From contig NZ_CP088952.1 of NCBI RefSeq assembly GCF_021165955.1, positions 2,356,001 through 2,420,000 on the forward strand: a stretch of DNA of 64,000 nucleotides, in the 5' to 3' direction. Positions 54,252 to 63,950 of this stretch are shown piece after piece (positions within the stretch are counted from its first letter, which is position 1; every line of letters starts with the position of its first letter). Origin of the DNA: Massilia endophytica. Lineage in GTDB: Bacteria; Pseudomonadota; Gammaproteobacteria; Burkholderiales; Burkholderiaceae_D. The notes below the pieces were generated by a model. The model worked only from the letters and a program-made list of their open reading frames with translations, did no database searches and had not been told where the DNA came from. A program made the translations under genes and the position numbers.

Positions 54252-55898
54252 TCAGTCGAGCTTCGTGGCGTGCTCGCGTGTGGCGTGGAAGGTCAGCTTG
54301 GGCCAGCGCTCCTGCGTCAGGCGCAGGTTGACGCCCGAGGTGGCGAGGTAAGCCAGGTTGCCTGCCGCGTCGTAGGCCACGTTGTGGCCGAGCGCCGCCT
54401 CGAAGTCGGCCAGGGCCTTCTTGTCGTCGCTGCTCACCCAGCGCGCGCTGCTGATGCTGGTGCCTTCGAAGACGGCGTCCACGCCGTATTCGTTCATCAG
54501 GCGGCTCGCCACCACTTCGAACTGCAGCACGCCCACGGCGCCCAGTACCAGCTCGCCGCCCTGCACCGGCTTGAACACCTGCACGGCGCCCTCCTCGCCC
54601 AGCTGCTGCAGGCCCTTGTGCAGCTGCTTGATCTTCAGCGGATTGCGGATGCGCACGGAGCGGAAGAAGTCGGGGGCGAAATACGGAATGCCCGTGAACT
54701 GCAGCACTTCGCCTTCCGAGAAGCTGTCGCCGATCTGCATATTGCCGTGGTTCGGCAGGCCGATAATGTCGCCCGCGTAGGCCTCTTCCACCTGCTCGCG
54801 CGAGGAAGCCATGAAGGTCACCACCGAGGAGACCTTCACTTCGCGGTTCAGGCGCAGGTGCTTGACCTTCATGCCGCGTTCGAAACGGCCTGAGCACACG
54901 CGCAGGAAGGCGATGCGGTCGCGGTGGGCAGGGTCCATATTGGCCTGGATCTTGAACACGAAGCCGGAGAACGGCTGCTCGGTGGGCTCGACGGAACGCA
55001 CCGTGGCGTCGCGCCCGCGCGGCGGCGGCGCCCAGTCCACCAGGGAAGACAGGATCTCGCGCACGCCGAAGTTGTTGATGGCGGAACCGAAGAACACCGG
55101 GGTCTGGATACCGGCCAGGAATTCTTCGAGATTGAAGGGATGCGAGGCGCCGTGCACCAGCTCCACTTCCATGCGCAGCTGGTCCATCTCAAGCGGGAAC
55201 ATCTCCTGCAGGCGCGGGTTGTCGATGCCCTTGATGATCTCGAAGGCGCCGTCGGCGCGCTCCTCGCCCGCCTTGAACAGCATCACCTCGTCGTTCAGCA
55301 GGTGGTACACGCCGCGGAAGTTCTTGCCCATGCCGATGGGCCAGGTCACGGGCGCGCACTGGATCTTCAGCACGGACTCCAGCTCGTCCAGCAGCTCCAG
55401 GGGATCGCGGGTTTCACGGTCCAGCTTGTTCATGAAGGTGACGATGGGCGTGTTGCGCATGCGGCAGACGTCCAGCAGCTTGATGGTCTGGGCTTCCACG
55501 CCCTTGGCCGCGTCGATCACCATGAGGGCCGAGTCCACGGCCGTCAGCACGCGGTAGGTGTCTTCCGAGAAGTCCTGGTGGCCCGGCGTGTCGAGCAGGT
55601 TGATGATGTGGTCGCGGTACTCGAACTGCATCACGGACGAGGCCACGGAAATGCCGCGCTGCTTCTCGATCTCCATCCAGTCCGAGGTGGCGTGGCGCGC
55701 GCTCTTGCGCGCCTTCACGGTGCCTGCCATCTGGATGGCGCCCGAGAACAGGAGCAGCTTTTCGGTCAGCGTGGTCTTGCCCGCGTCGGGGTGGGAGATG
55801 ATGCCGAAGGTGCGGCGGCGCTGCACCTCGCGCGCGATCAGGGCAGGCGTCTTGGCGCTGCTGGAATCTTGGCTTGTAACTTCAGTATCGTCGGACAT
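54252..55898 (-). CDS. prfC: Peptide chain release factor 3
   Basis: 548 residues. GTPase that recycles RF1/RF2. G-motifs SHPDAGKTT, DTPGHQDFSEDT and FMNKLDRE are present, followed by domains II and III; length is somewhat above the 529 of E. coli because of an N-terminal extension. Stands alone, with its own terminator; a TAAAAT -10-like box lies in the 71-nt gap before it. Confidence 0.95.
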   Translation of the reverse strand: MSDDTEVTSQDSSSAKTPALIAREVQRRRTFGIISHPDAGKTTLTEKLLLFSGAIQMAGTVKARKSARHATSDWMEIEKQRGISVASSVMQFEYRDHIINLLDTPGHQDFSEDTYRVLTAVDSALMVIDAAKGVEAQTIKLLDVCRMRNTPIVTFMNKLDRETRDPLELLDELESVLKIQCAPVTWPIGMGKNFRGVYHLLNDEVMLFKAGEERADGAFEIIKGIDNPRLQEMFPLEMDQLRMEVELVHGASHPFNLEEFLAGIQTPVFFGSAINNFGVREILSSLVDWAPPPRGRDATVRSVEPTEQPFSGFVFKIQANMDPAHRDRIAFLRVCSGRFERGMKVKHLRLNREVKVSSVVTFMASSREQVEEAYAGDIIGLPNHGNMQIGDSFSEGEVLQFTGIPYFAPDFFRSVRIRNPLKIKQLHKGLQQLGEEGAVQVFKPVQGGELVLGAVGVLQFEVVASRLMNEYGVDAVFEGTSISSARWVSSDDKKALADFEAALGHNVAYDAAGNLAYLATSGVNLRLTQERWPKLTFHATREHATKLD

Positions 55899-55969
55899 GA
55901 TGGCGGCCAGTCAACGGCTCGGCGGGAAAACCCGCAATTTTACCGTTTTTTGGCCGCCTCCGGGTGAAA

Positions 55970-58900
55970 TCAGTCCCCTTTCACGCGGCGCCAGCCCGTG
56001 GGGTGGGCGCCTTCCGAATCGAGCTCCGTGATGGGGCGGGTCAGGGTTTCGCCCTTGGCCGTGGTGGTGATCATCTTCAGCTGGCCGTTGGGCAGGCGGA
56101 TGATGATGAAGCCCACCGCCGCCGAGGTATTCGACAGCGTGGTGCCGACGATGGTGCCGTTTACGCCGCTGCCGTTGCATACCTCGATGCCATACACATT
56201 GCTGGTGCCGCCCACGGAGCAGGAGGAAGTGGACGTGGGCAGGTTCGTGACCACATTGGCAACGCCGCTCACGATCTTGGGATCGATGTTCATGCGCTCG
56301 CCGGCGTGCAGCTTCCAGTCGATAAACCAGCCCTGCTTCGTGTTCAGGTCCGCGTCCGCTTCCTTGATCTCGTAGGTGTTGATATTGCCGCTGGAGGTCT
56401 TCACCAGGGTCTGCTCCTCCATGTTCGGGCCGCGCAGCGCGATGGTCGTGCCGGTGTCCTTGATGAGGTAGAGGCTCTGCATGTCCGTATTGGTGGTATC
56501 CGGCACGTCCAGCAGGCGGCCGGTGCCGAACAGCACCACGCGCTGCGCCGAGATGGCGCCGCTGTCCGCATCCGTCATCTTGCACAGGGTGACATCCGGA
56601 CGGGTGGTGATTGGCTGCAGCGGACCCGCGTCGCCCATCTTCACCACGCTCACGGCGCCATTGGGATCGGTGAGGTCGAAGCGCCACATCTGGCCCAGCA
56701 CGTCGCCACCGTAGATATAGGTCACCAGCGGGTCGCTGTTCGGCTCCGCCGTGATGGCGCTGATCTTCGCCAGGCCGGACGGCGTCGCCGTATCGCCGGA
56801 ATTGGTGCTGACGGTCTTGAGCACGGCGCCGGTGGCCACATCCACGATGAAGAGATAGCCCTTGCCGTCGCCCGTGTTCACCCCGTCCGTGCCCGGAACG
56901 TTGTTATAGCCCGAGGTCAGGAAGACCACCCAGCGCGCCGTGCCGCCGCCGTCCTTCCAGGTGCCGAACTGCGGATTGCCGAAGGACAGGCCCATGTTCG
57001 GCACGCTCGTGCTGCACACGGTGGAATCGGCGCACAGCTCCCACAGCTGGCGCGGATTCTTGGGATCGGTGACATCCAGGGCGTAGTAGCCGCGCCCGCC
57101 GCCGTTCAGGCCTGCCACCAGCACCGTGTGCCAGGCGCCGCCGAAATACACGTCGCCGATCTCGGGCGAGCCGTCGGTGGTGAAGATGTGGTTGGTGGCA
57201 TAGGTGGTGCTGGCCAGCTGATAGAGCTTGCTCATCGTAATGCGCGGCACATAGGCCCACAGCTCCTCGCCGGTGGCCGAATCGAAGGCGTGCAGCATGC
57301 CGTCGTTGGCCGCCGTGAACACGGTCGCCACCTTGCGCTCGGCCGTGCGGTCGGCTTTCCAGCCCGCGTAGTTGTTGTCGCTGTAGTTCTTGCGCGGATC
57401 GCGCAGGTAGGCCGGGCGCGAGGAGGCGATATCGCCCAGCACCACGGGAATCGAGGGATTGGTGGGCGACGGCGAATAGGCGCGGAAAATGGTGTCGTTC
57501 CCGTACTGCTGCTGGCCGCGCAGCCAGTTCACCAGGTTGTTGCCGTTGTTGACGATGGCGCGGTCCGAGGCAGACAGCAGCGTGCATTGCGACAGCGACA
57601 GGCACTTGTTGTCGAACCAGCCCTTTTCCTGGGCCGTCATGTTCGCGTAGCGGAACTGGTCGAGGGTGCTGCCGCCGCCGGCCATGTACTTGTAGATGGT
57701 GCGCGTATCGCTGCTGGCGGCAACGCTGTCGCCCAGCGTATCGTGCGTGGTCCATTCAGCCGTGGCGCCCACCACGCCGTCGGTCGGGTTGATCTTGCGC
57801 TTGGAAAGCTCGCCGTACCAGCGCACGGTGGTGAAGGTGTCGGAGAAGATGTCGTTGTCTTCCTGCGAAATATTCGGCGTGGAGGTCGCTGCGGCCGACG
57901 CGGCGCCCAGGGACACCTGCATGTTTGCCAGGGCGGCGCTCAGGCCGTCCACCACCTCGCGCGGCTCGTTGGCGCTGAAGTACTTCCCGTGGCCGTTGAT
58001 GGCCGTGTGCCACAGGTCGTCCACCCTCTCCTGCACGGTGTTGCCGGTGTTGGTGACGTCCGGATTGGGCCACACATAGGCGCCGTTGCCGTTCCATGGG
58101 CAGCCGTTCTTCACGCCCGTGATCAGGTTGTAGAAGTCGCCGCCCACCTTGGGCGCCGTGTCGTAGTTCGGCTCATAGGTCATCACGCCGTCCATGCCCA
58201 GGCCCAGGGTGTAGGTGTTCATGTGCAGGTGGGTGTTCTCGCCGTCGCCAGCAGGGACCTGGCCCGGCACCGTGACATCCGGCTCCAGGTCGGGCCGCAG
58301 CGAAACCGTGCCGGTGGAGGAGCCGCCGTTGTACCAGTGCAGGGCCACGTCCGCCAGCGAGGGCTGGGTTTGCGCCCGCGTATCGACGCAGCCGCGGGAC
58401 GCGAGGCAGAAGCGGTCCGCCTTCTCCACGTTGTCGTTGTTGACCACGTTGGCGGTCGAACCGCCGTTCCAGTAGCCGTCCGTGGTCAGCACCACGAAGT
58501 TCTGCTGGCAGGGGAACTGCACCACTTCCTGGCCCGCCGCATAGTTGTAGGGGGCCAGGTTGGAGAACATGCGGCCCACATTGTCCAGCGCCGTGCGGCT
58601 GGGCGTGGAGCCGCTGGTGGTGGTGTTGTACAGCGTGTCGTACCAGGTGCTGCGCGCCGTGCCCGTGAACTCGGCCGGTTTCAGGTCGATGGCCAGGCCG
58701 GAACCCGCCTGCGACAGGCGCACATAGCCAACGCGGTAGTCGCTGGTCAGGGCCGCGAAGGCGATGCCGACCGAGGTCTTCATCATCTGCAGGCGGCTCT
58801 TGTAGTAGGCGTACCAGTTGGCGAAGTTCGTCATCTCCTCTTCGTAGGTGCAGACGCCGGTCTGCGTCACGCAGTCCGTGCGGCCCGTGGCCTTGGGATA

Positions 58901-60601
58901 AGTCACACCCGGCAGCAGGTCCACGCGCACGAAGGAGCTGATGGCGCCCAGCGAGAGCGCGGTGGGCGTGGCGCTGATGTATTCACGCATGCTCACGGCG
59001 TTGGTGGCGGTGAAGAGCAGCGTGCCCTTGTCCTGTACCGAATCCCAGGTGATGGCGGCGCCGTCCGTGGTGGCGGCGCTGTTGATGATGCAGACCTTGT
59101 ACGCCGGTTCCGCCTCGCACACCGGAGTCACCGAGTCGCCGCCGACATAGGCACGGATATTGGCGATGTTGGCGTTGTTGATGGCGGTGCGGATGGTGCC
59201 CGCAACCGTGGTGCTGCTCTTGTTCTTGCCCAGCGAGATCGATGCGGAGATCAGCGTGCCGCCGAACTTCAGGTTGACGATCTTGGGCGAAGCGCCGCTG
59301 GCATTGGAGCTGGCCGTGCCGCTGCCCAGGTTGAGCAAGGCGGTGGGCGGCTTGCCCGAAGTCGCAGGTGTGGTCAGCACGTCGGGCGTGGTGAGCTGCA
59401 GCTGCCAGCCCACGCGCGAGCCGCTCTGGGCTCCGTCATTGTAGGTAGTGCAGGTGGCGACCGATTTGGAGCCCACGCAGGCCACGGGTATCACGGCCAC
59501 CACATTGTCCGACGGCAGGGTGATATTGAAGGCGGAGCAGGACGGCACGGCGGCCAAGCTGGAATTGCGCACGCAGGCGAGGTAGGCGCTGCCCAGGGGA
59601 TTGGCCTTGTCCATGATGGTCTTGGCCAGCTGGTTCGCCAGGGCCGCCTGGGTGGCCGCCGTCTTCGTACCGGTGGGCGCGGTCACGGCGGCATTGCTGA
59701 TGAGGGTCAGGTTGCCGTTGCCGTCGCGGATTTTCACGTCGCTGATCTGCATCGAGGAAGTGGAAACGCTCGCCCCGATGGCGATGGTGCCGAACACGAT
59801 AGCCGCGCTGGTCGGCGTCGAGTAGCGCGGATAGATATAGGTCCCCACCCTCTTCGCCTGGCAGCTCGTCAGCGCGCGGCTGTTGCACCAGCGGACCTTG
59901 GCGGGAACCGGATAGCCGGCCGGCGCTGCGCCGCCCACCGACACCGAAGTGCAGACGGTCAGCGAATCGTCCTTGCAGTATTCGGCGACGGCGATGCTGA
60001 AGTAATAGGGGCTGGTCTTGATCGCGCTGGGCGAGGTGTAGGTGTTGTCCGGATAGGTATAACTGGCCGTGTTCACGCGGCAGTCGCCGCTGTTGTTCGG
60101 GTCGCACCACTGCAGGTCGGGGAACTCGGTGAGCAGGTCAATACTGGTATCGCCGGCGCCGGACAGGTTGACGTTCTGCTTGCCGTAGCCGTCGCTGGGT
60201 ACCACAGTCCAGCCGGAGGTCTGGCCGGAGTTCATCTCGTCGTAATAGCTGCCGTCCCATTTGATGGGCGGCTGGTAGCGGATGCGCGGATTGTAGTACT
60301 GGCGGTTGAAGTCCGGGCTCATGAAGGGCGGGTAGCCCACCTTGCAGCTGGTGGGGGTGTTGGCGGCCAGCGTGAGGCGGGTGCGGCACAGGGAATCGTC
60401 CACGTAGTCCGGCGTGAAGGTCTGGTCCATCGAGCCGGAGTTATCGAACAGCAGCATGAGGTTGGGCTTGACCGTGCCGGTGCCGCTGATATTCAGCAGC
60501 GGCACCTGGGCGATCTGGGTCACGCCCGCATGAGCCAGCACGGGCAGTAGCGCCAGCGCCAGGAAAAGGCGGGCAAGGAAGGAGGACAGTGTGGTCTTCA
60601 T
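55970..60601 (-). CDS. pilY1: PilY1, type IV pilus tip/assembly adhesin
   Basis: 1543 residues. Signal peptide (cleavage near AHA, residue 25); a von Willebrand A-like N-terminal part with MIDAS motif DNSGSMD (53-59); a C-terminal PilY1 beta-propeller (about 880-1500) with VFTAANDGMLHAFDSATG and related blades. It is longer than the 1161 of Pseudomonas aeruginosa, because the VWA-like region holds an extra 300-400 residues rich in Ala, Thr and Cys (about 120-560), plausibly an adhesive insert. Tip-located, promotes pilus assembly and surface sensing. Last gene of the minor pilin operon. Confidence 0.93.
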   Translation of the reverse strand: MKTTLSSFLARLFLALALLPVLAHAGVTQIAQVPLLNISGTGTVKPNLMLLFDNSGSMDQTFTPDYVDDSLCRTRLTLAANTPTSCKVGYPPFMSPDFNRQYYNPRIRYQPPIKWDGSYYDEMNSGQTSGWTVVPSDGYGKQNVNLSGAGDTSIDLLTEFPDLQWCDPNNSGDCRVNTASYTYPDNTYTSPSAIKTSPYYFSIAVAEYCKDDSLTVCTSVSVGGAAPAGYPVPAKVRWCNSRALTSCQAKRVGTYIYPRYSTPTSAAIVFGTIAIGASVSTSSMQISDVKIRDGNGNLTLISNAAVTAPTGTKTAATQAALANQLAKTIMDKANPLGSAYLACVRNSSLAAVPSCSAFNITLPSDNVVAVIPVACVGSKSVATCTTYNDGAQSGSRVGWQLQLTTPDVLTTPATSGKPPTALLNLGSGTASSNASGASPKIVNLKFGGTLISASISLGKNKSSTTVAGTIRTAINNANIANIRAYVGGDSVTPVCEAEPAYKVCIINSAATTDGAAITWDSVQDKGTLLFTATNAVSMREYISATPTALSLGAISSFVRVDLLPGVTYPKATGRTDCVTQTGVCTYEEEMTNFANWYAYYKSRLQMMKTSVGIAFAALTSDYRVGYVRLSQAGSGLAIDLKPAEFTGTARSTWYDTLYNTTTSGSTPSRTALDNVGRMFSNLAPYNYAAGQEVVQFPCQQNFVVLTTDGYWNGGSTANVVNNDNVEKADRFCLASRGCVDTRAQTQPSLADVALHWYNGGSSTGTVSLRPDLEPDVTVPGQVPAGDGENTHLHMNTYTLGLGMDGVMTYEPNYDTAPKVGGDFYNLITGVKNGCPWNGNGAYVWPNPDVTNTGNTVQERVDDLWHTAINGHGKYFSANEPREVVDGLSAALANMQVSLGAASAAATSTPNISQEDNDIFSDTFTTVRWYGELSKRKINPTDGVVGATAEWTTHDTLGDSVAASSDTRTIYKYMAGGGSTLDQFRYANMTAQEKGWFDNKCLSLSQCTLLSASDRAIVNNGNNLVNWLRGQQQYGNDTIFRAYSPSPTNPSIPVVLGDIASSRPAYLRDPRKNYSDNNYAGWKADRTAERKVATVFTAANDGMLHAFDSATGEELWAYVPRITMSKLYQLASTTYATNHIFTTDGSPEIGDVYFGGAWHTVLVAGLNGGGRGYYALDVTDPKNPRQLWELCADSTVCSTSVPNMGLSFGNPQFGTWKDGGGTARWVVFLTSGYNNVPGTDGVNTGDGKGYLFIVDVATGAVLKTVSTNSGDTATPSGLAKISAITAEPNSDPLVTYIYGGDVLGQMWRFDLTDPNGAVSVVKMGDAGPLQPITTRPDVTLCKMTDADSGAISAQRVVLFGTGRLLDVPDTTNTDMQSLYLIKDTGTTIALRGPNMEEQTLVKTSSGNINTYEIKEADADLNTKQGWFIDWKLHAGERMNIDPKIVSGVANVVTNLPTSTSSCSVGGTSNVYGIEVCNGSGVNGTIVGTTLSNTSAAVGFIIIRLPNGQLKMITTTAKGETLTRPITELDSEGAHPTGWRRVKGD

Positions 60602-60620
60602 GGCGGTTCCAGTCGAATCT

Positions 60621-61217
60621 TCAGGGGCCCATCATCACGACGGCCTGGTTGATCACGTTGCCGCCGCGCGGCCCGCTGATGCGCGAGGTGATCACGTAAT
60701 GCAGCTGCGGCTTGCTCTGGTAGGCCGGCGCGTCGGAGAGCAGGCTGTCGCCCATCTGCGTCTTGGCCTTGGTCTCCAGCTTCGCGGAGGTCAGCACGCA
60801 GGGATTGGCGCCGGAGGCGTTGTAGGGCCCCGCATCGCGGCACATGCGGTGGATGACGTACTCGATGCGGTTCGGGTTCTGGGCGCTGGGCGGAATGATC
60901 ACGGATCCCATCCAGAACTGGGGATTGTTCACGCCTCCGCCCGGAGCCGGGTTCACGGTGGCGACATAGCCGTTCGCCGGGCTGTCCATCCACAGCACCT
61001 GGCGGTTGGCCAGGGAGTTGAGCCACTGGTAGCCGCGGTGGATGCCCAGGTCGGCCGCCTTGCTCAGGGCCGAGTCGTAGGCCAGGTTCGAGGTCGTCAT
61101 GGTGGTCGAGTTGGCCGAGCGCAGCAGATAGACGGTGCTGATCATCATCACAGCCAGCATGATCAGCATGACCGGCAGCGCAATGCCCTGCTCTTTCCTT
61201 GCACGGTGAGGCATCAT
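60621..61217 (-). CDS. pilX: Minor pilin PilX
   Basis: 198 residues. Prepilin leader KEQG then IALPVMLIMLAVMMISTVYL, lacking Glu at position +5 as usual for PilX-type pilins, and a soluble domain with one disulfide-capable Cys pair. The stop of pilW and this start overlap (ATGA). An ATG one codon later is equally possible. Confidence 0.88.
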   Translation of the reverse strand: MMPHRARKEQGIALPVMLIMLAVMMISTVYLLRSANSTTMTTSNLAYDSALSKAADLGIHRGYQWLNSLANRQVLWMDSPANGYVATVNPAPGGGVNNPQFWMGSVIIPPSAQNPNRIEYVIHRMCRDAGPYNASGANPCVLTSAKLETKAKTQMGDSLLSDAPAYQSKPQLHYVITSRISGPRGGNVINQAVVMMGP

Positions 61218-62380
61218 GGTCTCCAGCCCGAGTTGCGGATCGGGACGATGGTTTCGAAAACGCGGTAGCGGTAGCAGGTCCAGCTGACGGGATCGCCCGG
61301 CACATCGAGTTCCACGGTCGCGGGAGCCGCCGGGACGCCCGCTGGCGACGCGGTGCCGAACACCGTCAGGGGCGCGGTGGTGGCGCTGCAGGTGGTTTGG
61401 CCCGGCGCCGGACGCTCCGGCATGGCGCTGCGCGCAATCACGGCCAGGCGGACGGCGGCGATGCGCTGGAAGTCGCCCGCGTTGCCGGTGGAAGCGTCGC
61501 CGTCGGCATCGACCATGTCCGCGCTCCAGCGCCCCACCTGCATGCCCGCTTCCGGCGTGAAGGTGGCGGCAGGACGCACGTCGAAGCCGTATTGCGCCTT
61601 CAGCGCCACCACGTTATCCACCACGGACTGCGGATTCTCCGAGGCGCCGGCCAGGTCGGTGGCGCGCAGGCGCAGCACGCCATTGCTCACGGACCAGGTG
61701 TGGAAGGACAGCTTGTCCATGCGCCCCAGCGCGAACACGCGCGCATGGCCGCCCTGGTAATTGGTTGCCAGCGCCCCCGTGTTGAAACGGAAGGCGCCGC
61801 CCGCATCGAAGCGCAGCTTGCTCGACGTAGGCGACACGCTGACCTGGGCCAGGCTGCAGTTGCCCCCGGCCGGTTCGGGCGCCACCACGATCACGTCCCC
61901 CTGGTTGAAACCGAAAGGCTGGGCGCTGTCCGTATCCACTTCCGGGCCGCCGGTGTAGTCGTACTGGATGCGCACGGAGCCGGCTCCCGCCAGGGAGCTG
62001 CCCGAGTACAGGGTCACTTCGTCGGAACGGGTGCCGTTGTTGCGGATGACGACGGGGGCCAGCGGCGTGATCGCCACGCCGTCGCGCTGGGCGGTGGCGA
62101 GCATGAAGTTCTCGCTGTCGGTAAGCACGGTGTTGCAGCCGTTGACCAGGTCGTCGTTCAGCCCCCAACCTGCCTGGGCCGCGTCGGTATTGATGGAGAA
62201 GAGAGCCAGCATGCCGTTCTGCATGGAGTCCGAGCCGCCCAGGGACGCGGCCTTGGTCTGCTCGGAGGTCACCATCAGCCGCGTGGCGAACATCACGGCC
62301 AGCAGGCCGACCACCACGCTCACCATCAGCTCGACGATGGAGAAGCCGCGCGCACGAAGCATGGAATGGGAAGTCTTCAT
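61214..62380 (-). CDS. pilW: Minor pilin PilW
   Basis: 388 residues from the ATG at 62380. Prepilin motif RARG then FSIVELMVSVVVGLLAVMF with Glu +5, followed by a large beta-rich domain containing two disulfide-capable Cys pairs. Overlaps pilV and pilX by 4 nt each. Part of the minor pilin complex that primes pilus assembly together with PilY1. Confidence 0.9.
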   Translation of the reverse strand: MKTSHSMLRARGFSIVELMVSVVVGLLAVMFATRLMVTSEQTKAASLGGSDSMQNGMLALFSINTDAAQAGWGLNDDLVNGCNTVLTDSENFMLATAQRDGVAITPLAPVVIRNNGTRSDEVTLYSGSSLAGAGSVRIQYDYTGGPEVDTDSAQPFGFNQGDVIVVAPEPAGGNCSLAQVSVSPTSSKLRFDAGGAFRFNTGALATNYQGGHARVFALGRMDKLSFHTWSVSNGVLRLRATDLAGASENPQSVVDNVVALKAQYGFDVRPAATFTPEAGMQVGRWSADMVDADGDASTGNAGDFQRIAAVRLAVIARSAMPERPAPGQTTCSATTAPLTVFGTASPAGVPAAPATVELDVPGDPVSWTCYRYRVFETIVPIRNSGWRP

Positions 62381-62802
62381 GGCTTGGGCAATGTGACGTA
62401 GGAAGTGACGCGGTGGGTGTTTTCCATCTCGTTGGCCTTGCGGGTCCAGCGGATTTCGATATCGACCCGGCTGCTCAGCGGGTCTTCCTGCACCACGGTG
62501 ACGCCAAGGCGCGCGGCGGGAATGGCGGCGCGCGTTTCGTTCACCCAGGGGGTGAGCGCGGCGGGCGGGGTGCCGTCCAGCGCCACCTCGTAGTTGGCCA
62601 GGTTGGTGACATCGTTGTTCATCACCCCCAGCAGGCGGTCGGCGGCGATGGTGGCCTCGGCGCGCATGGCGGCATCCGACAGCGCGGAATAGGAACGCGC
62701 CTGCAGGCCGATGGTGCCGAGCAGGCCGATGCCGAGAATGATGATGGCGATAAGCGCTTCCAGCAGCGCGATGCCTTCCTGGCGCGGGCGTGGGATCTTC
62801 AT
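62377..62802 (-). CDS. pilV: Minor pilin PilV
   Basis: 141 residues from the ATG at 62802, which overlaps the fimT stop by 4 nt. Prepilin motif RQEG then IALLEALIAIIILGIGLLG with Glu +5. Short C-terminal soluble domain. Third in the minor pilin operon. Confidence 0.9.
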   Translation of the reverse strand: MKIPRPRQEGIALLEALIAIIILGIGLLGTIGLQARSYSALSDAAMRAEATIAADRLLGVMNNDVTNLANYEVALDGTPPAALTPWVNETRAAIPAARLGVTVVQEDPLSSRVDIEIRWTRKANEMENTHRVTSYVTLPKP

Positions 62803-63431
62803 GGCGGACAGGCCCTCGAATCGGGCGCGGAAACGGTGGGATTGCATTTGACGGCAATGCCGGCCAGGGTCAGGGACAGCGCGGCGGGCGGAATATCGGC
62901 CGCCATGCTGGAGGCGGCATCGAGGCGCACGCGGGTGAGCCGGTTGTCGATGGAGGTATCGACCCAGCCCAGTTCCGTGAAATAGACCGAGGTGGCGCCC
63001 GCTGGCGTCAGGCTGGGCGCGATGACGGTGGCCTTGGGCAGCGCATCGGCCCTGCGCAGCAGGGAGGTGTAGCCCGCGGCGCCTTCGGGATCGTTGGCGG
63101 CGGGCGCGGTGGGAGTGGACCAGACGCCCGAGTTGTCGTCGCAGGGCGTGCCGGGCGCGGGATAGCAGATGTCCACCTGCCAGTCGTGCTGGAAATTGCC
63201 CGCATTCTGGGTGAAAACGATGCGGCTGCGCGCATTGTGCTTGACGGCCTCGCGCCGCGCCGACGCCAGCCCTTCCGCGTAGAACTCGATGGCCGAACGG
63301 GCCCTGGCCGCGCTGACCCAGCTGTTCATGGCGGGCATGCCGATGGCCATGAGGAAGCCGACGATGGCCATGCCGACCAGCAGCTCGACCAGGGTCACGC
63401 CCGCGCCGCGGGCTTTGCTTATTTGGTGCAT
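62799..63431 (-). CDS. fimT: Minor pilin FimT/GspH type
   Basis: 210 residues. Prepilin cleavage site GAG then VTLVELLVGMAIVGFLMAIG with Glu +5, followed by a GspH/FimT domain (SARREAVKHNARSRIVF) with two Cys pairs. Overlaps the upstream pilE-type gene by 13 nt and pilV by 4 nt. Confidence 0.88.
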   Translation of the reverse strand: MHQISKARGAGVTLVELLVGMAIVGFLMAIGMPAMNSWVSAARARSAIEFYAEGLASARREAVKHNARSRIVFTQNAGNFQHDWQVDICYPAPGTPCDDNSGVWSTPTAPAANDPEGAAGYTSLLRRADALPKATVIAPSLTPAGATSVYFTELGWVDTSIDNRLTRVRLDAASSMAADIPPAALSLTLAGIAVKCNPTVSAPDSRACPP

Positions 63432-63856
63432 TGCCCGCTCTTGCGGTCGACCCAGCAGGCGGCGTTGGCGGTCCAGCCGCTCGGCACGCCCGTGGTGGCG
63501 CGGTTGCCGTTCTGGTCGATGGTGAAGACGAAGCCCACGAGACGGTTCTTGCCCGTGGCCGTGACGGTATAGGTGGTGGCGGTGGCGTTGCTCAGCGCGT
63601 AGTCGAAATTGGTGCCCGCCTGCGGGAAGGAAGCGCTGGTGTTCAGGTTCACGTAGCTGCGGTTGTTGGACCAGAACTGTTCGGCCACCGGCTGCACGCT
63701 GGAGAGCGAGGTAAAGGCTTCCGTCAGGCGGCCGCGCGTCACGTAATCGTTATAGGCGGGCAGCGCCACCGCCGACAGGATGCCGATGATCACGATGGTG
63801 ATCAGCAGTTCCATCAGCGAAAAGCCCTTCGCGCTCACCTTGTGCATGCGTTTCAT
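63419..63856 (-). CDS. pilE: PilE-type pilin-like protein
   Basis: 145 residues from the ATG at 63856, preceded by a GGGGACGG stretch. Prepilin motif SAKG then FSLMELLITIVIIGILSAVA and a small PilE domain with a C-terminal Cys pair (ACW...GQC). First gene of pilE-fimT-pilV-pilW-pilX-pilY1. It could be a minor pilin rather than the major one, given its neighbours. Confidence 0.88.
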   Translation of the reverse strand: MKRMHKVSAKGFSLMELLITIVIIGILSAVALPAYNDYVTRGRLTEAFTSLSSVQPVAEQFWSNNRSYVNLNTSASFPQAGTNFDYALSNATATTYTVTATGKNRLVGFVFTIDQNGNRATTGVPSGWTANAACWVDRKSGQCTK

Positions 63857-63950
63857 TCTGCCGTCCCCGTTCTGAAGTAGTAAGGACAGTCTACAAGCCG
63901 AAGCTTGCATTTCCCTGAGGAAATCCTGACAAAAGGCTGACAGATTGAAA

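Noticed and set aside
55964..60550. 1528-codon open frame antisense to pilY1
   Set aside because: Composition is Gly/Ala/His-rich throughout with no signal or fold; pilY1 on the other strand is unambiguous.
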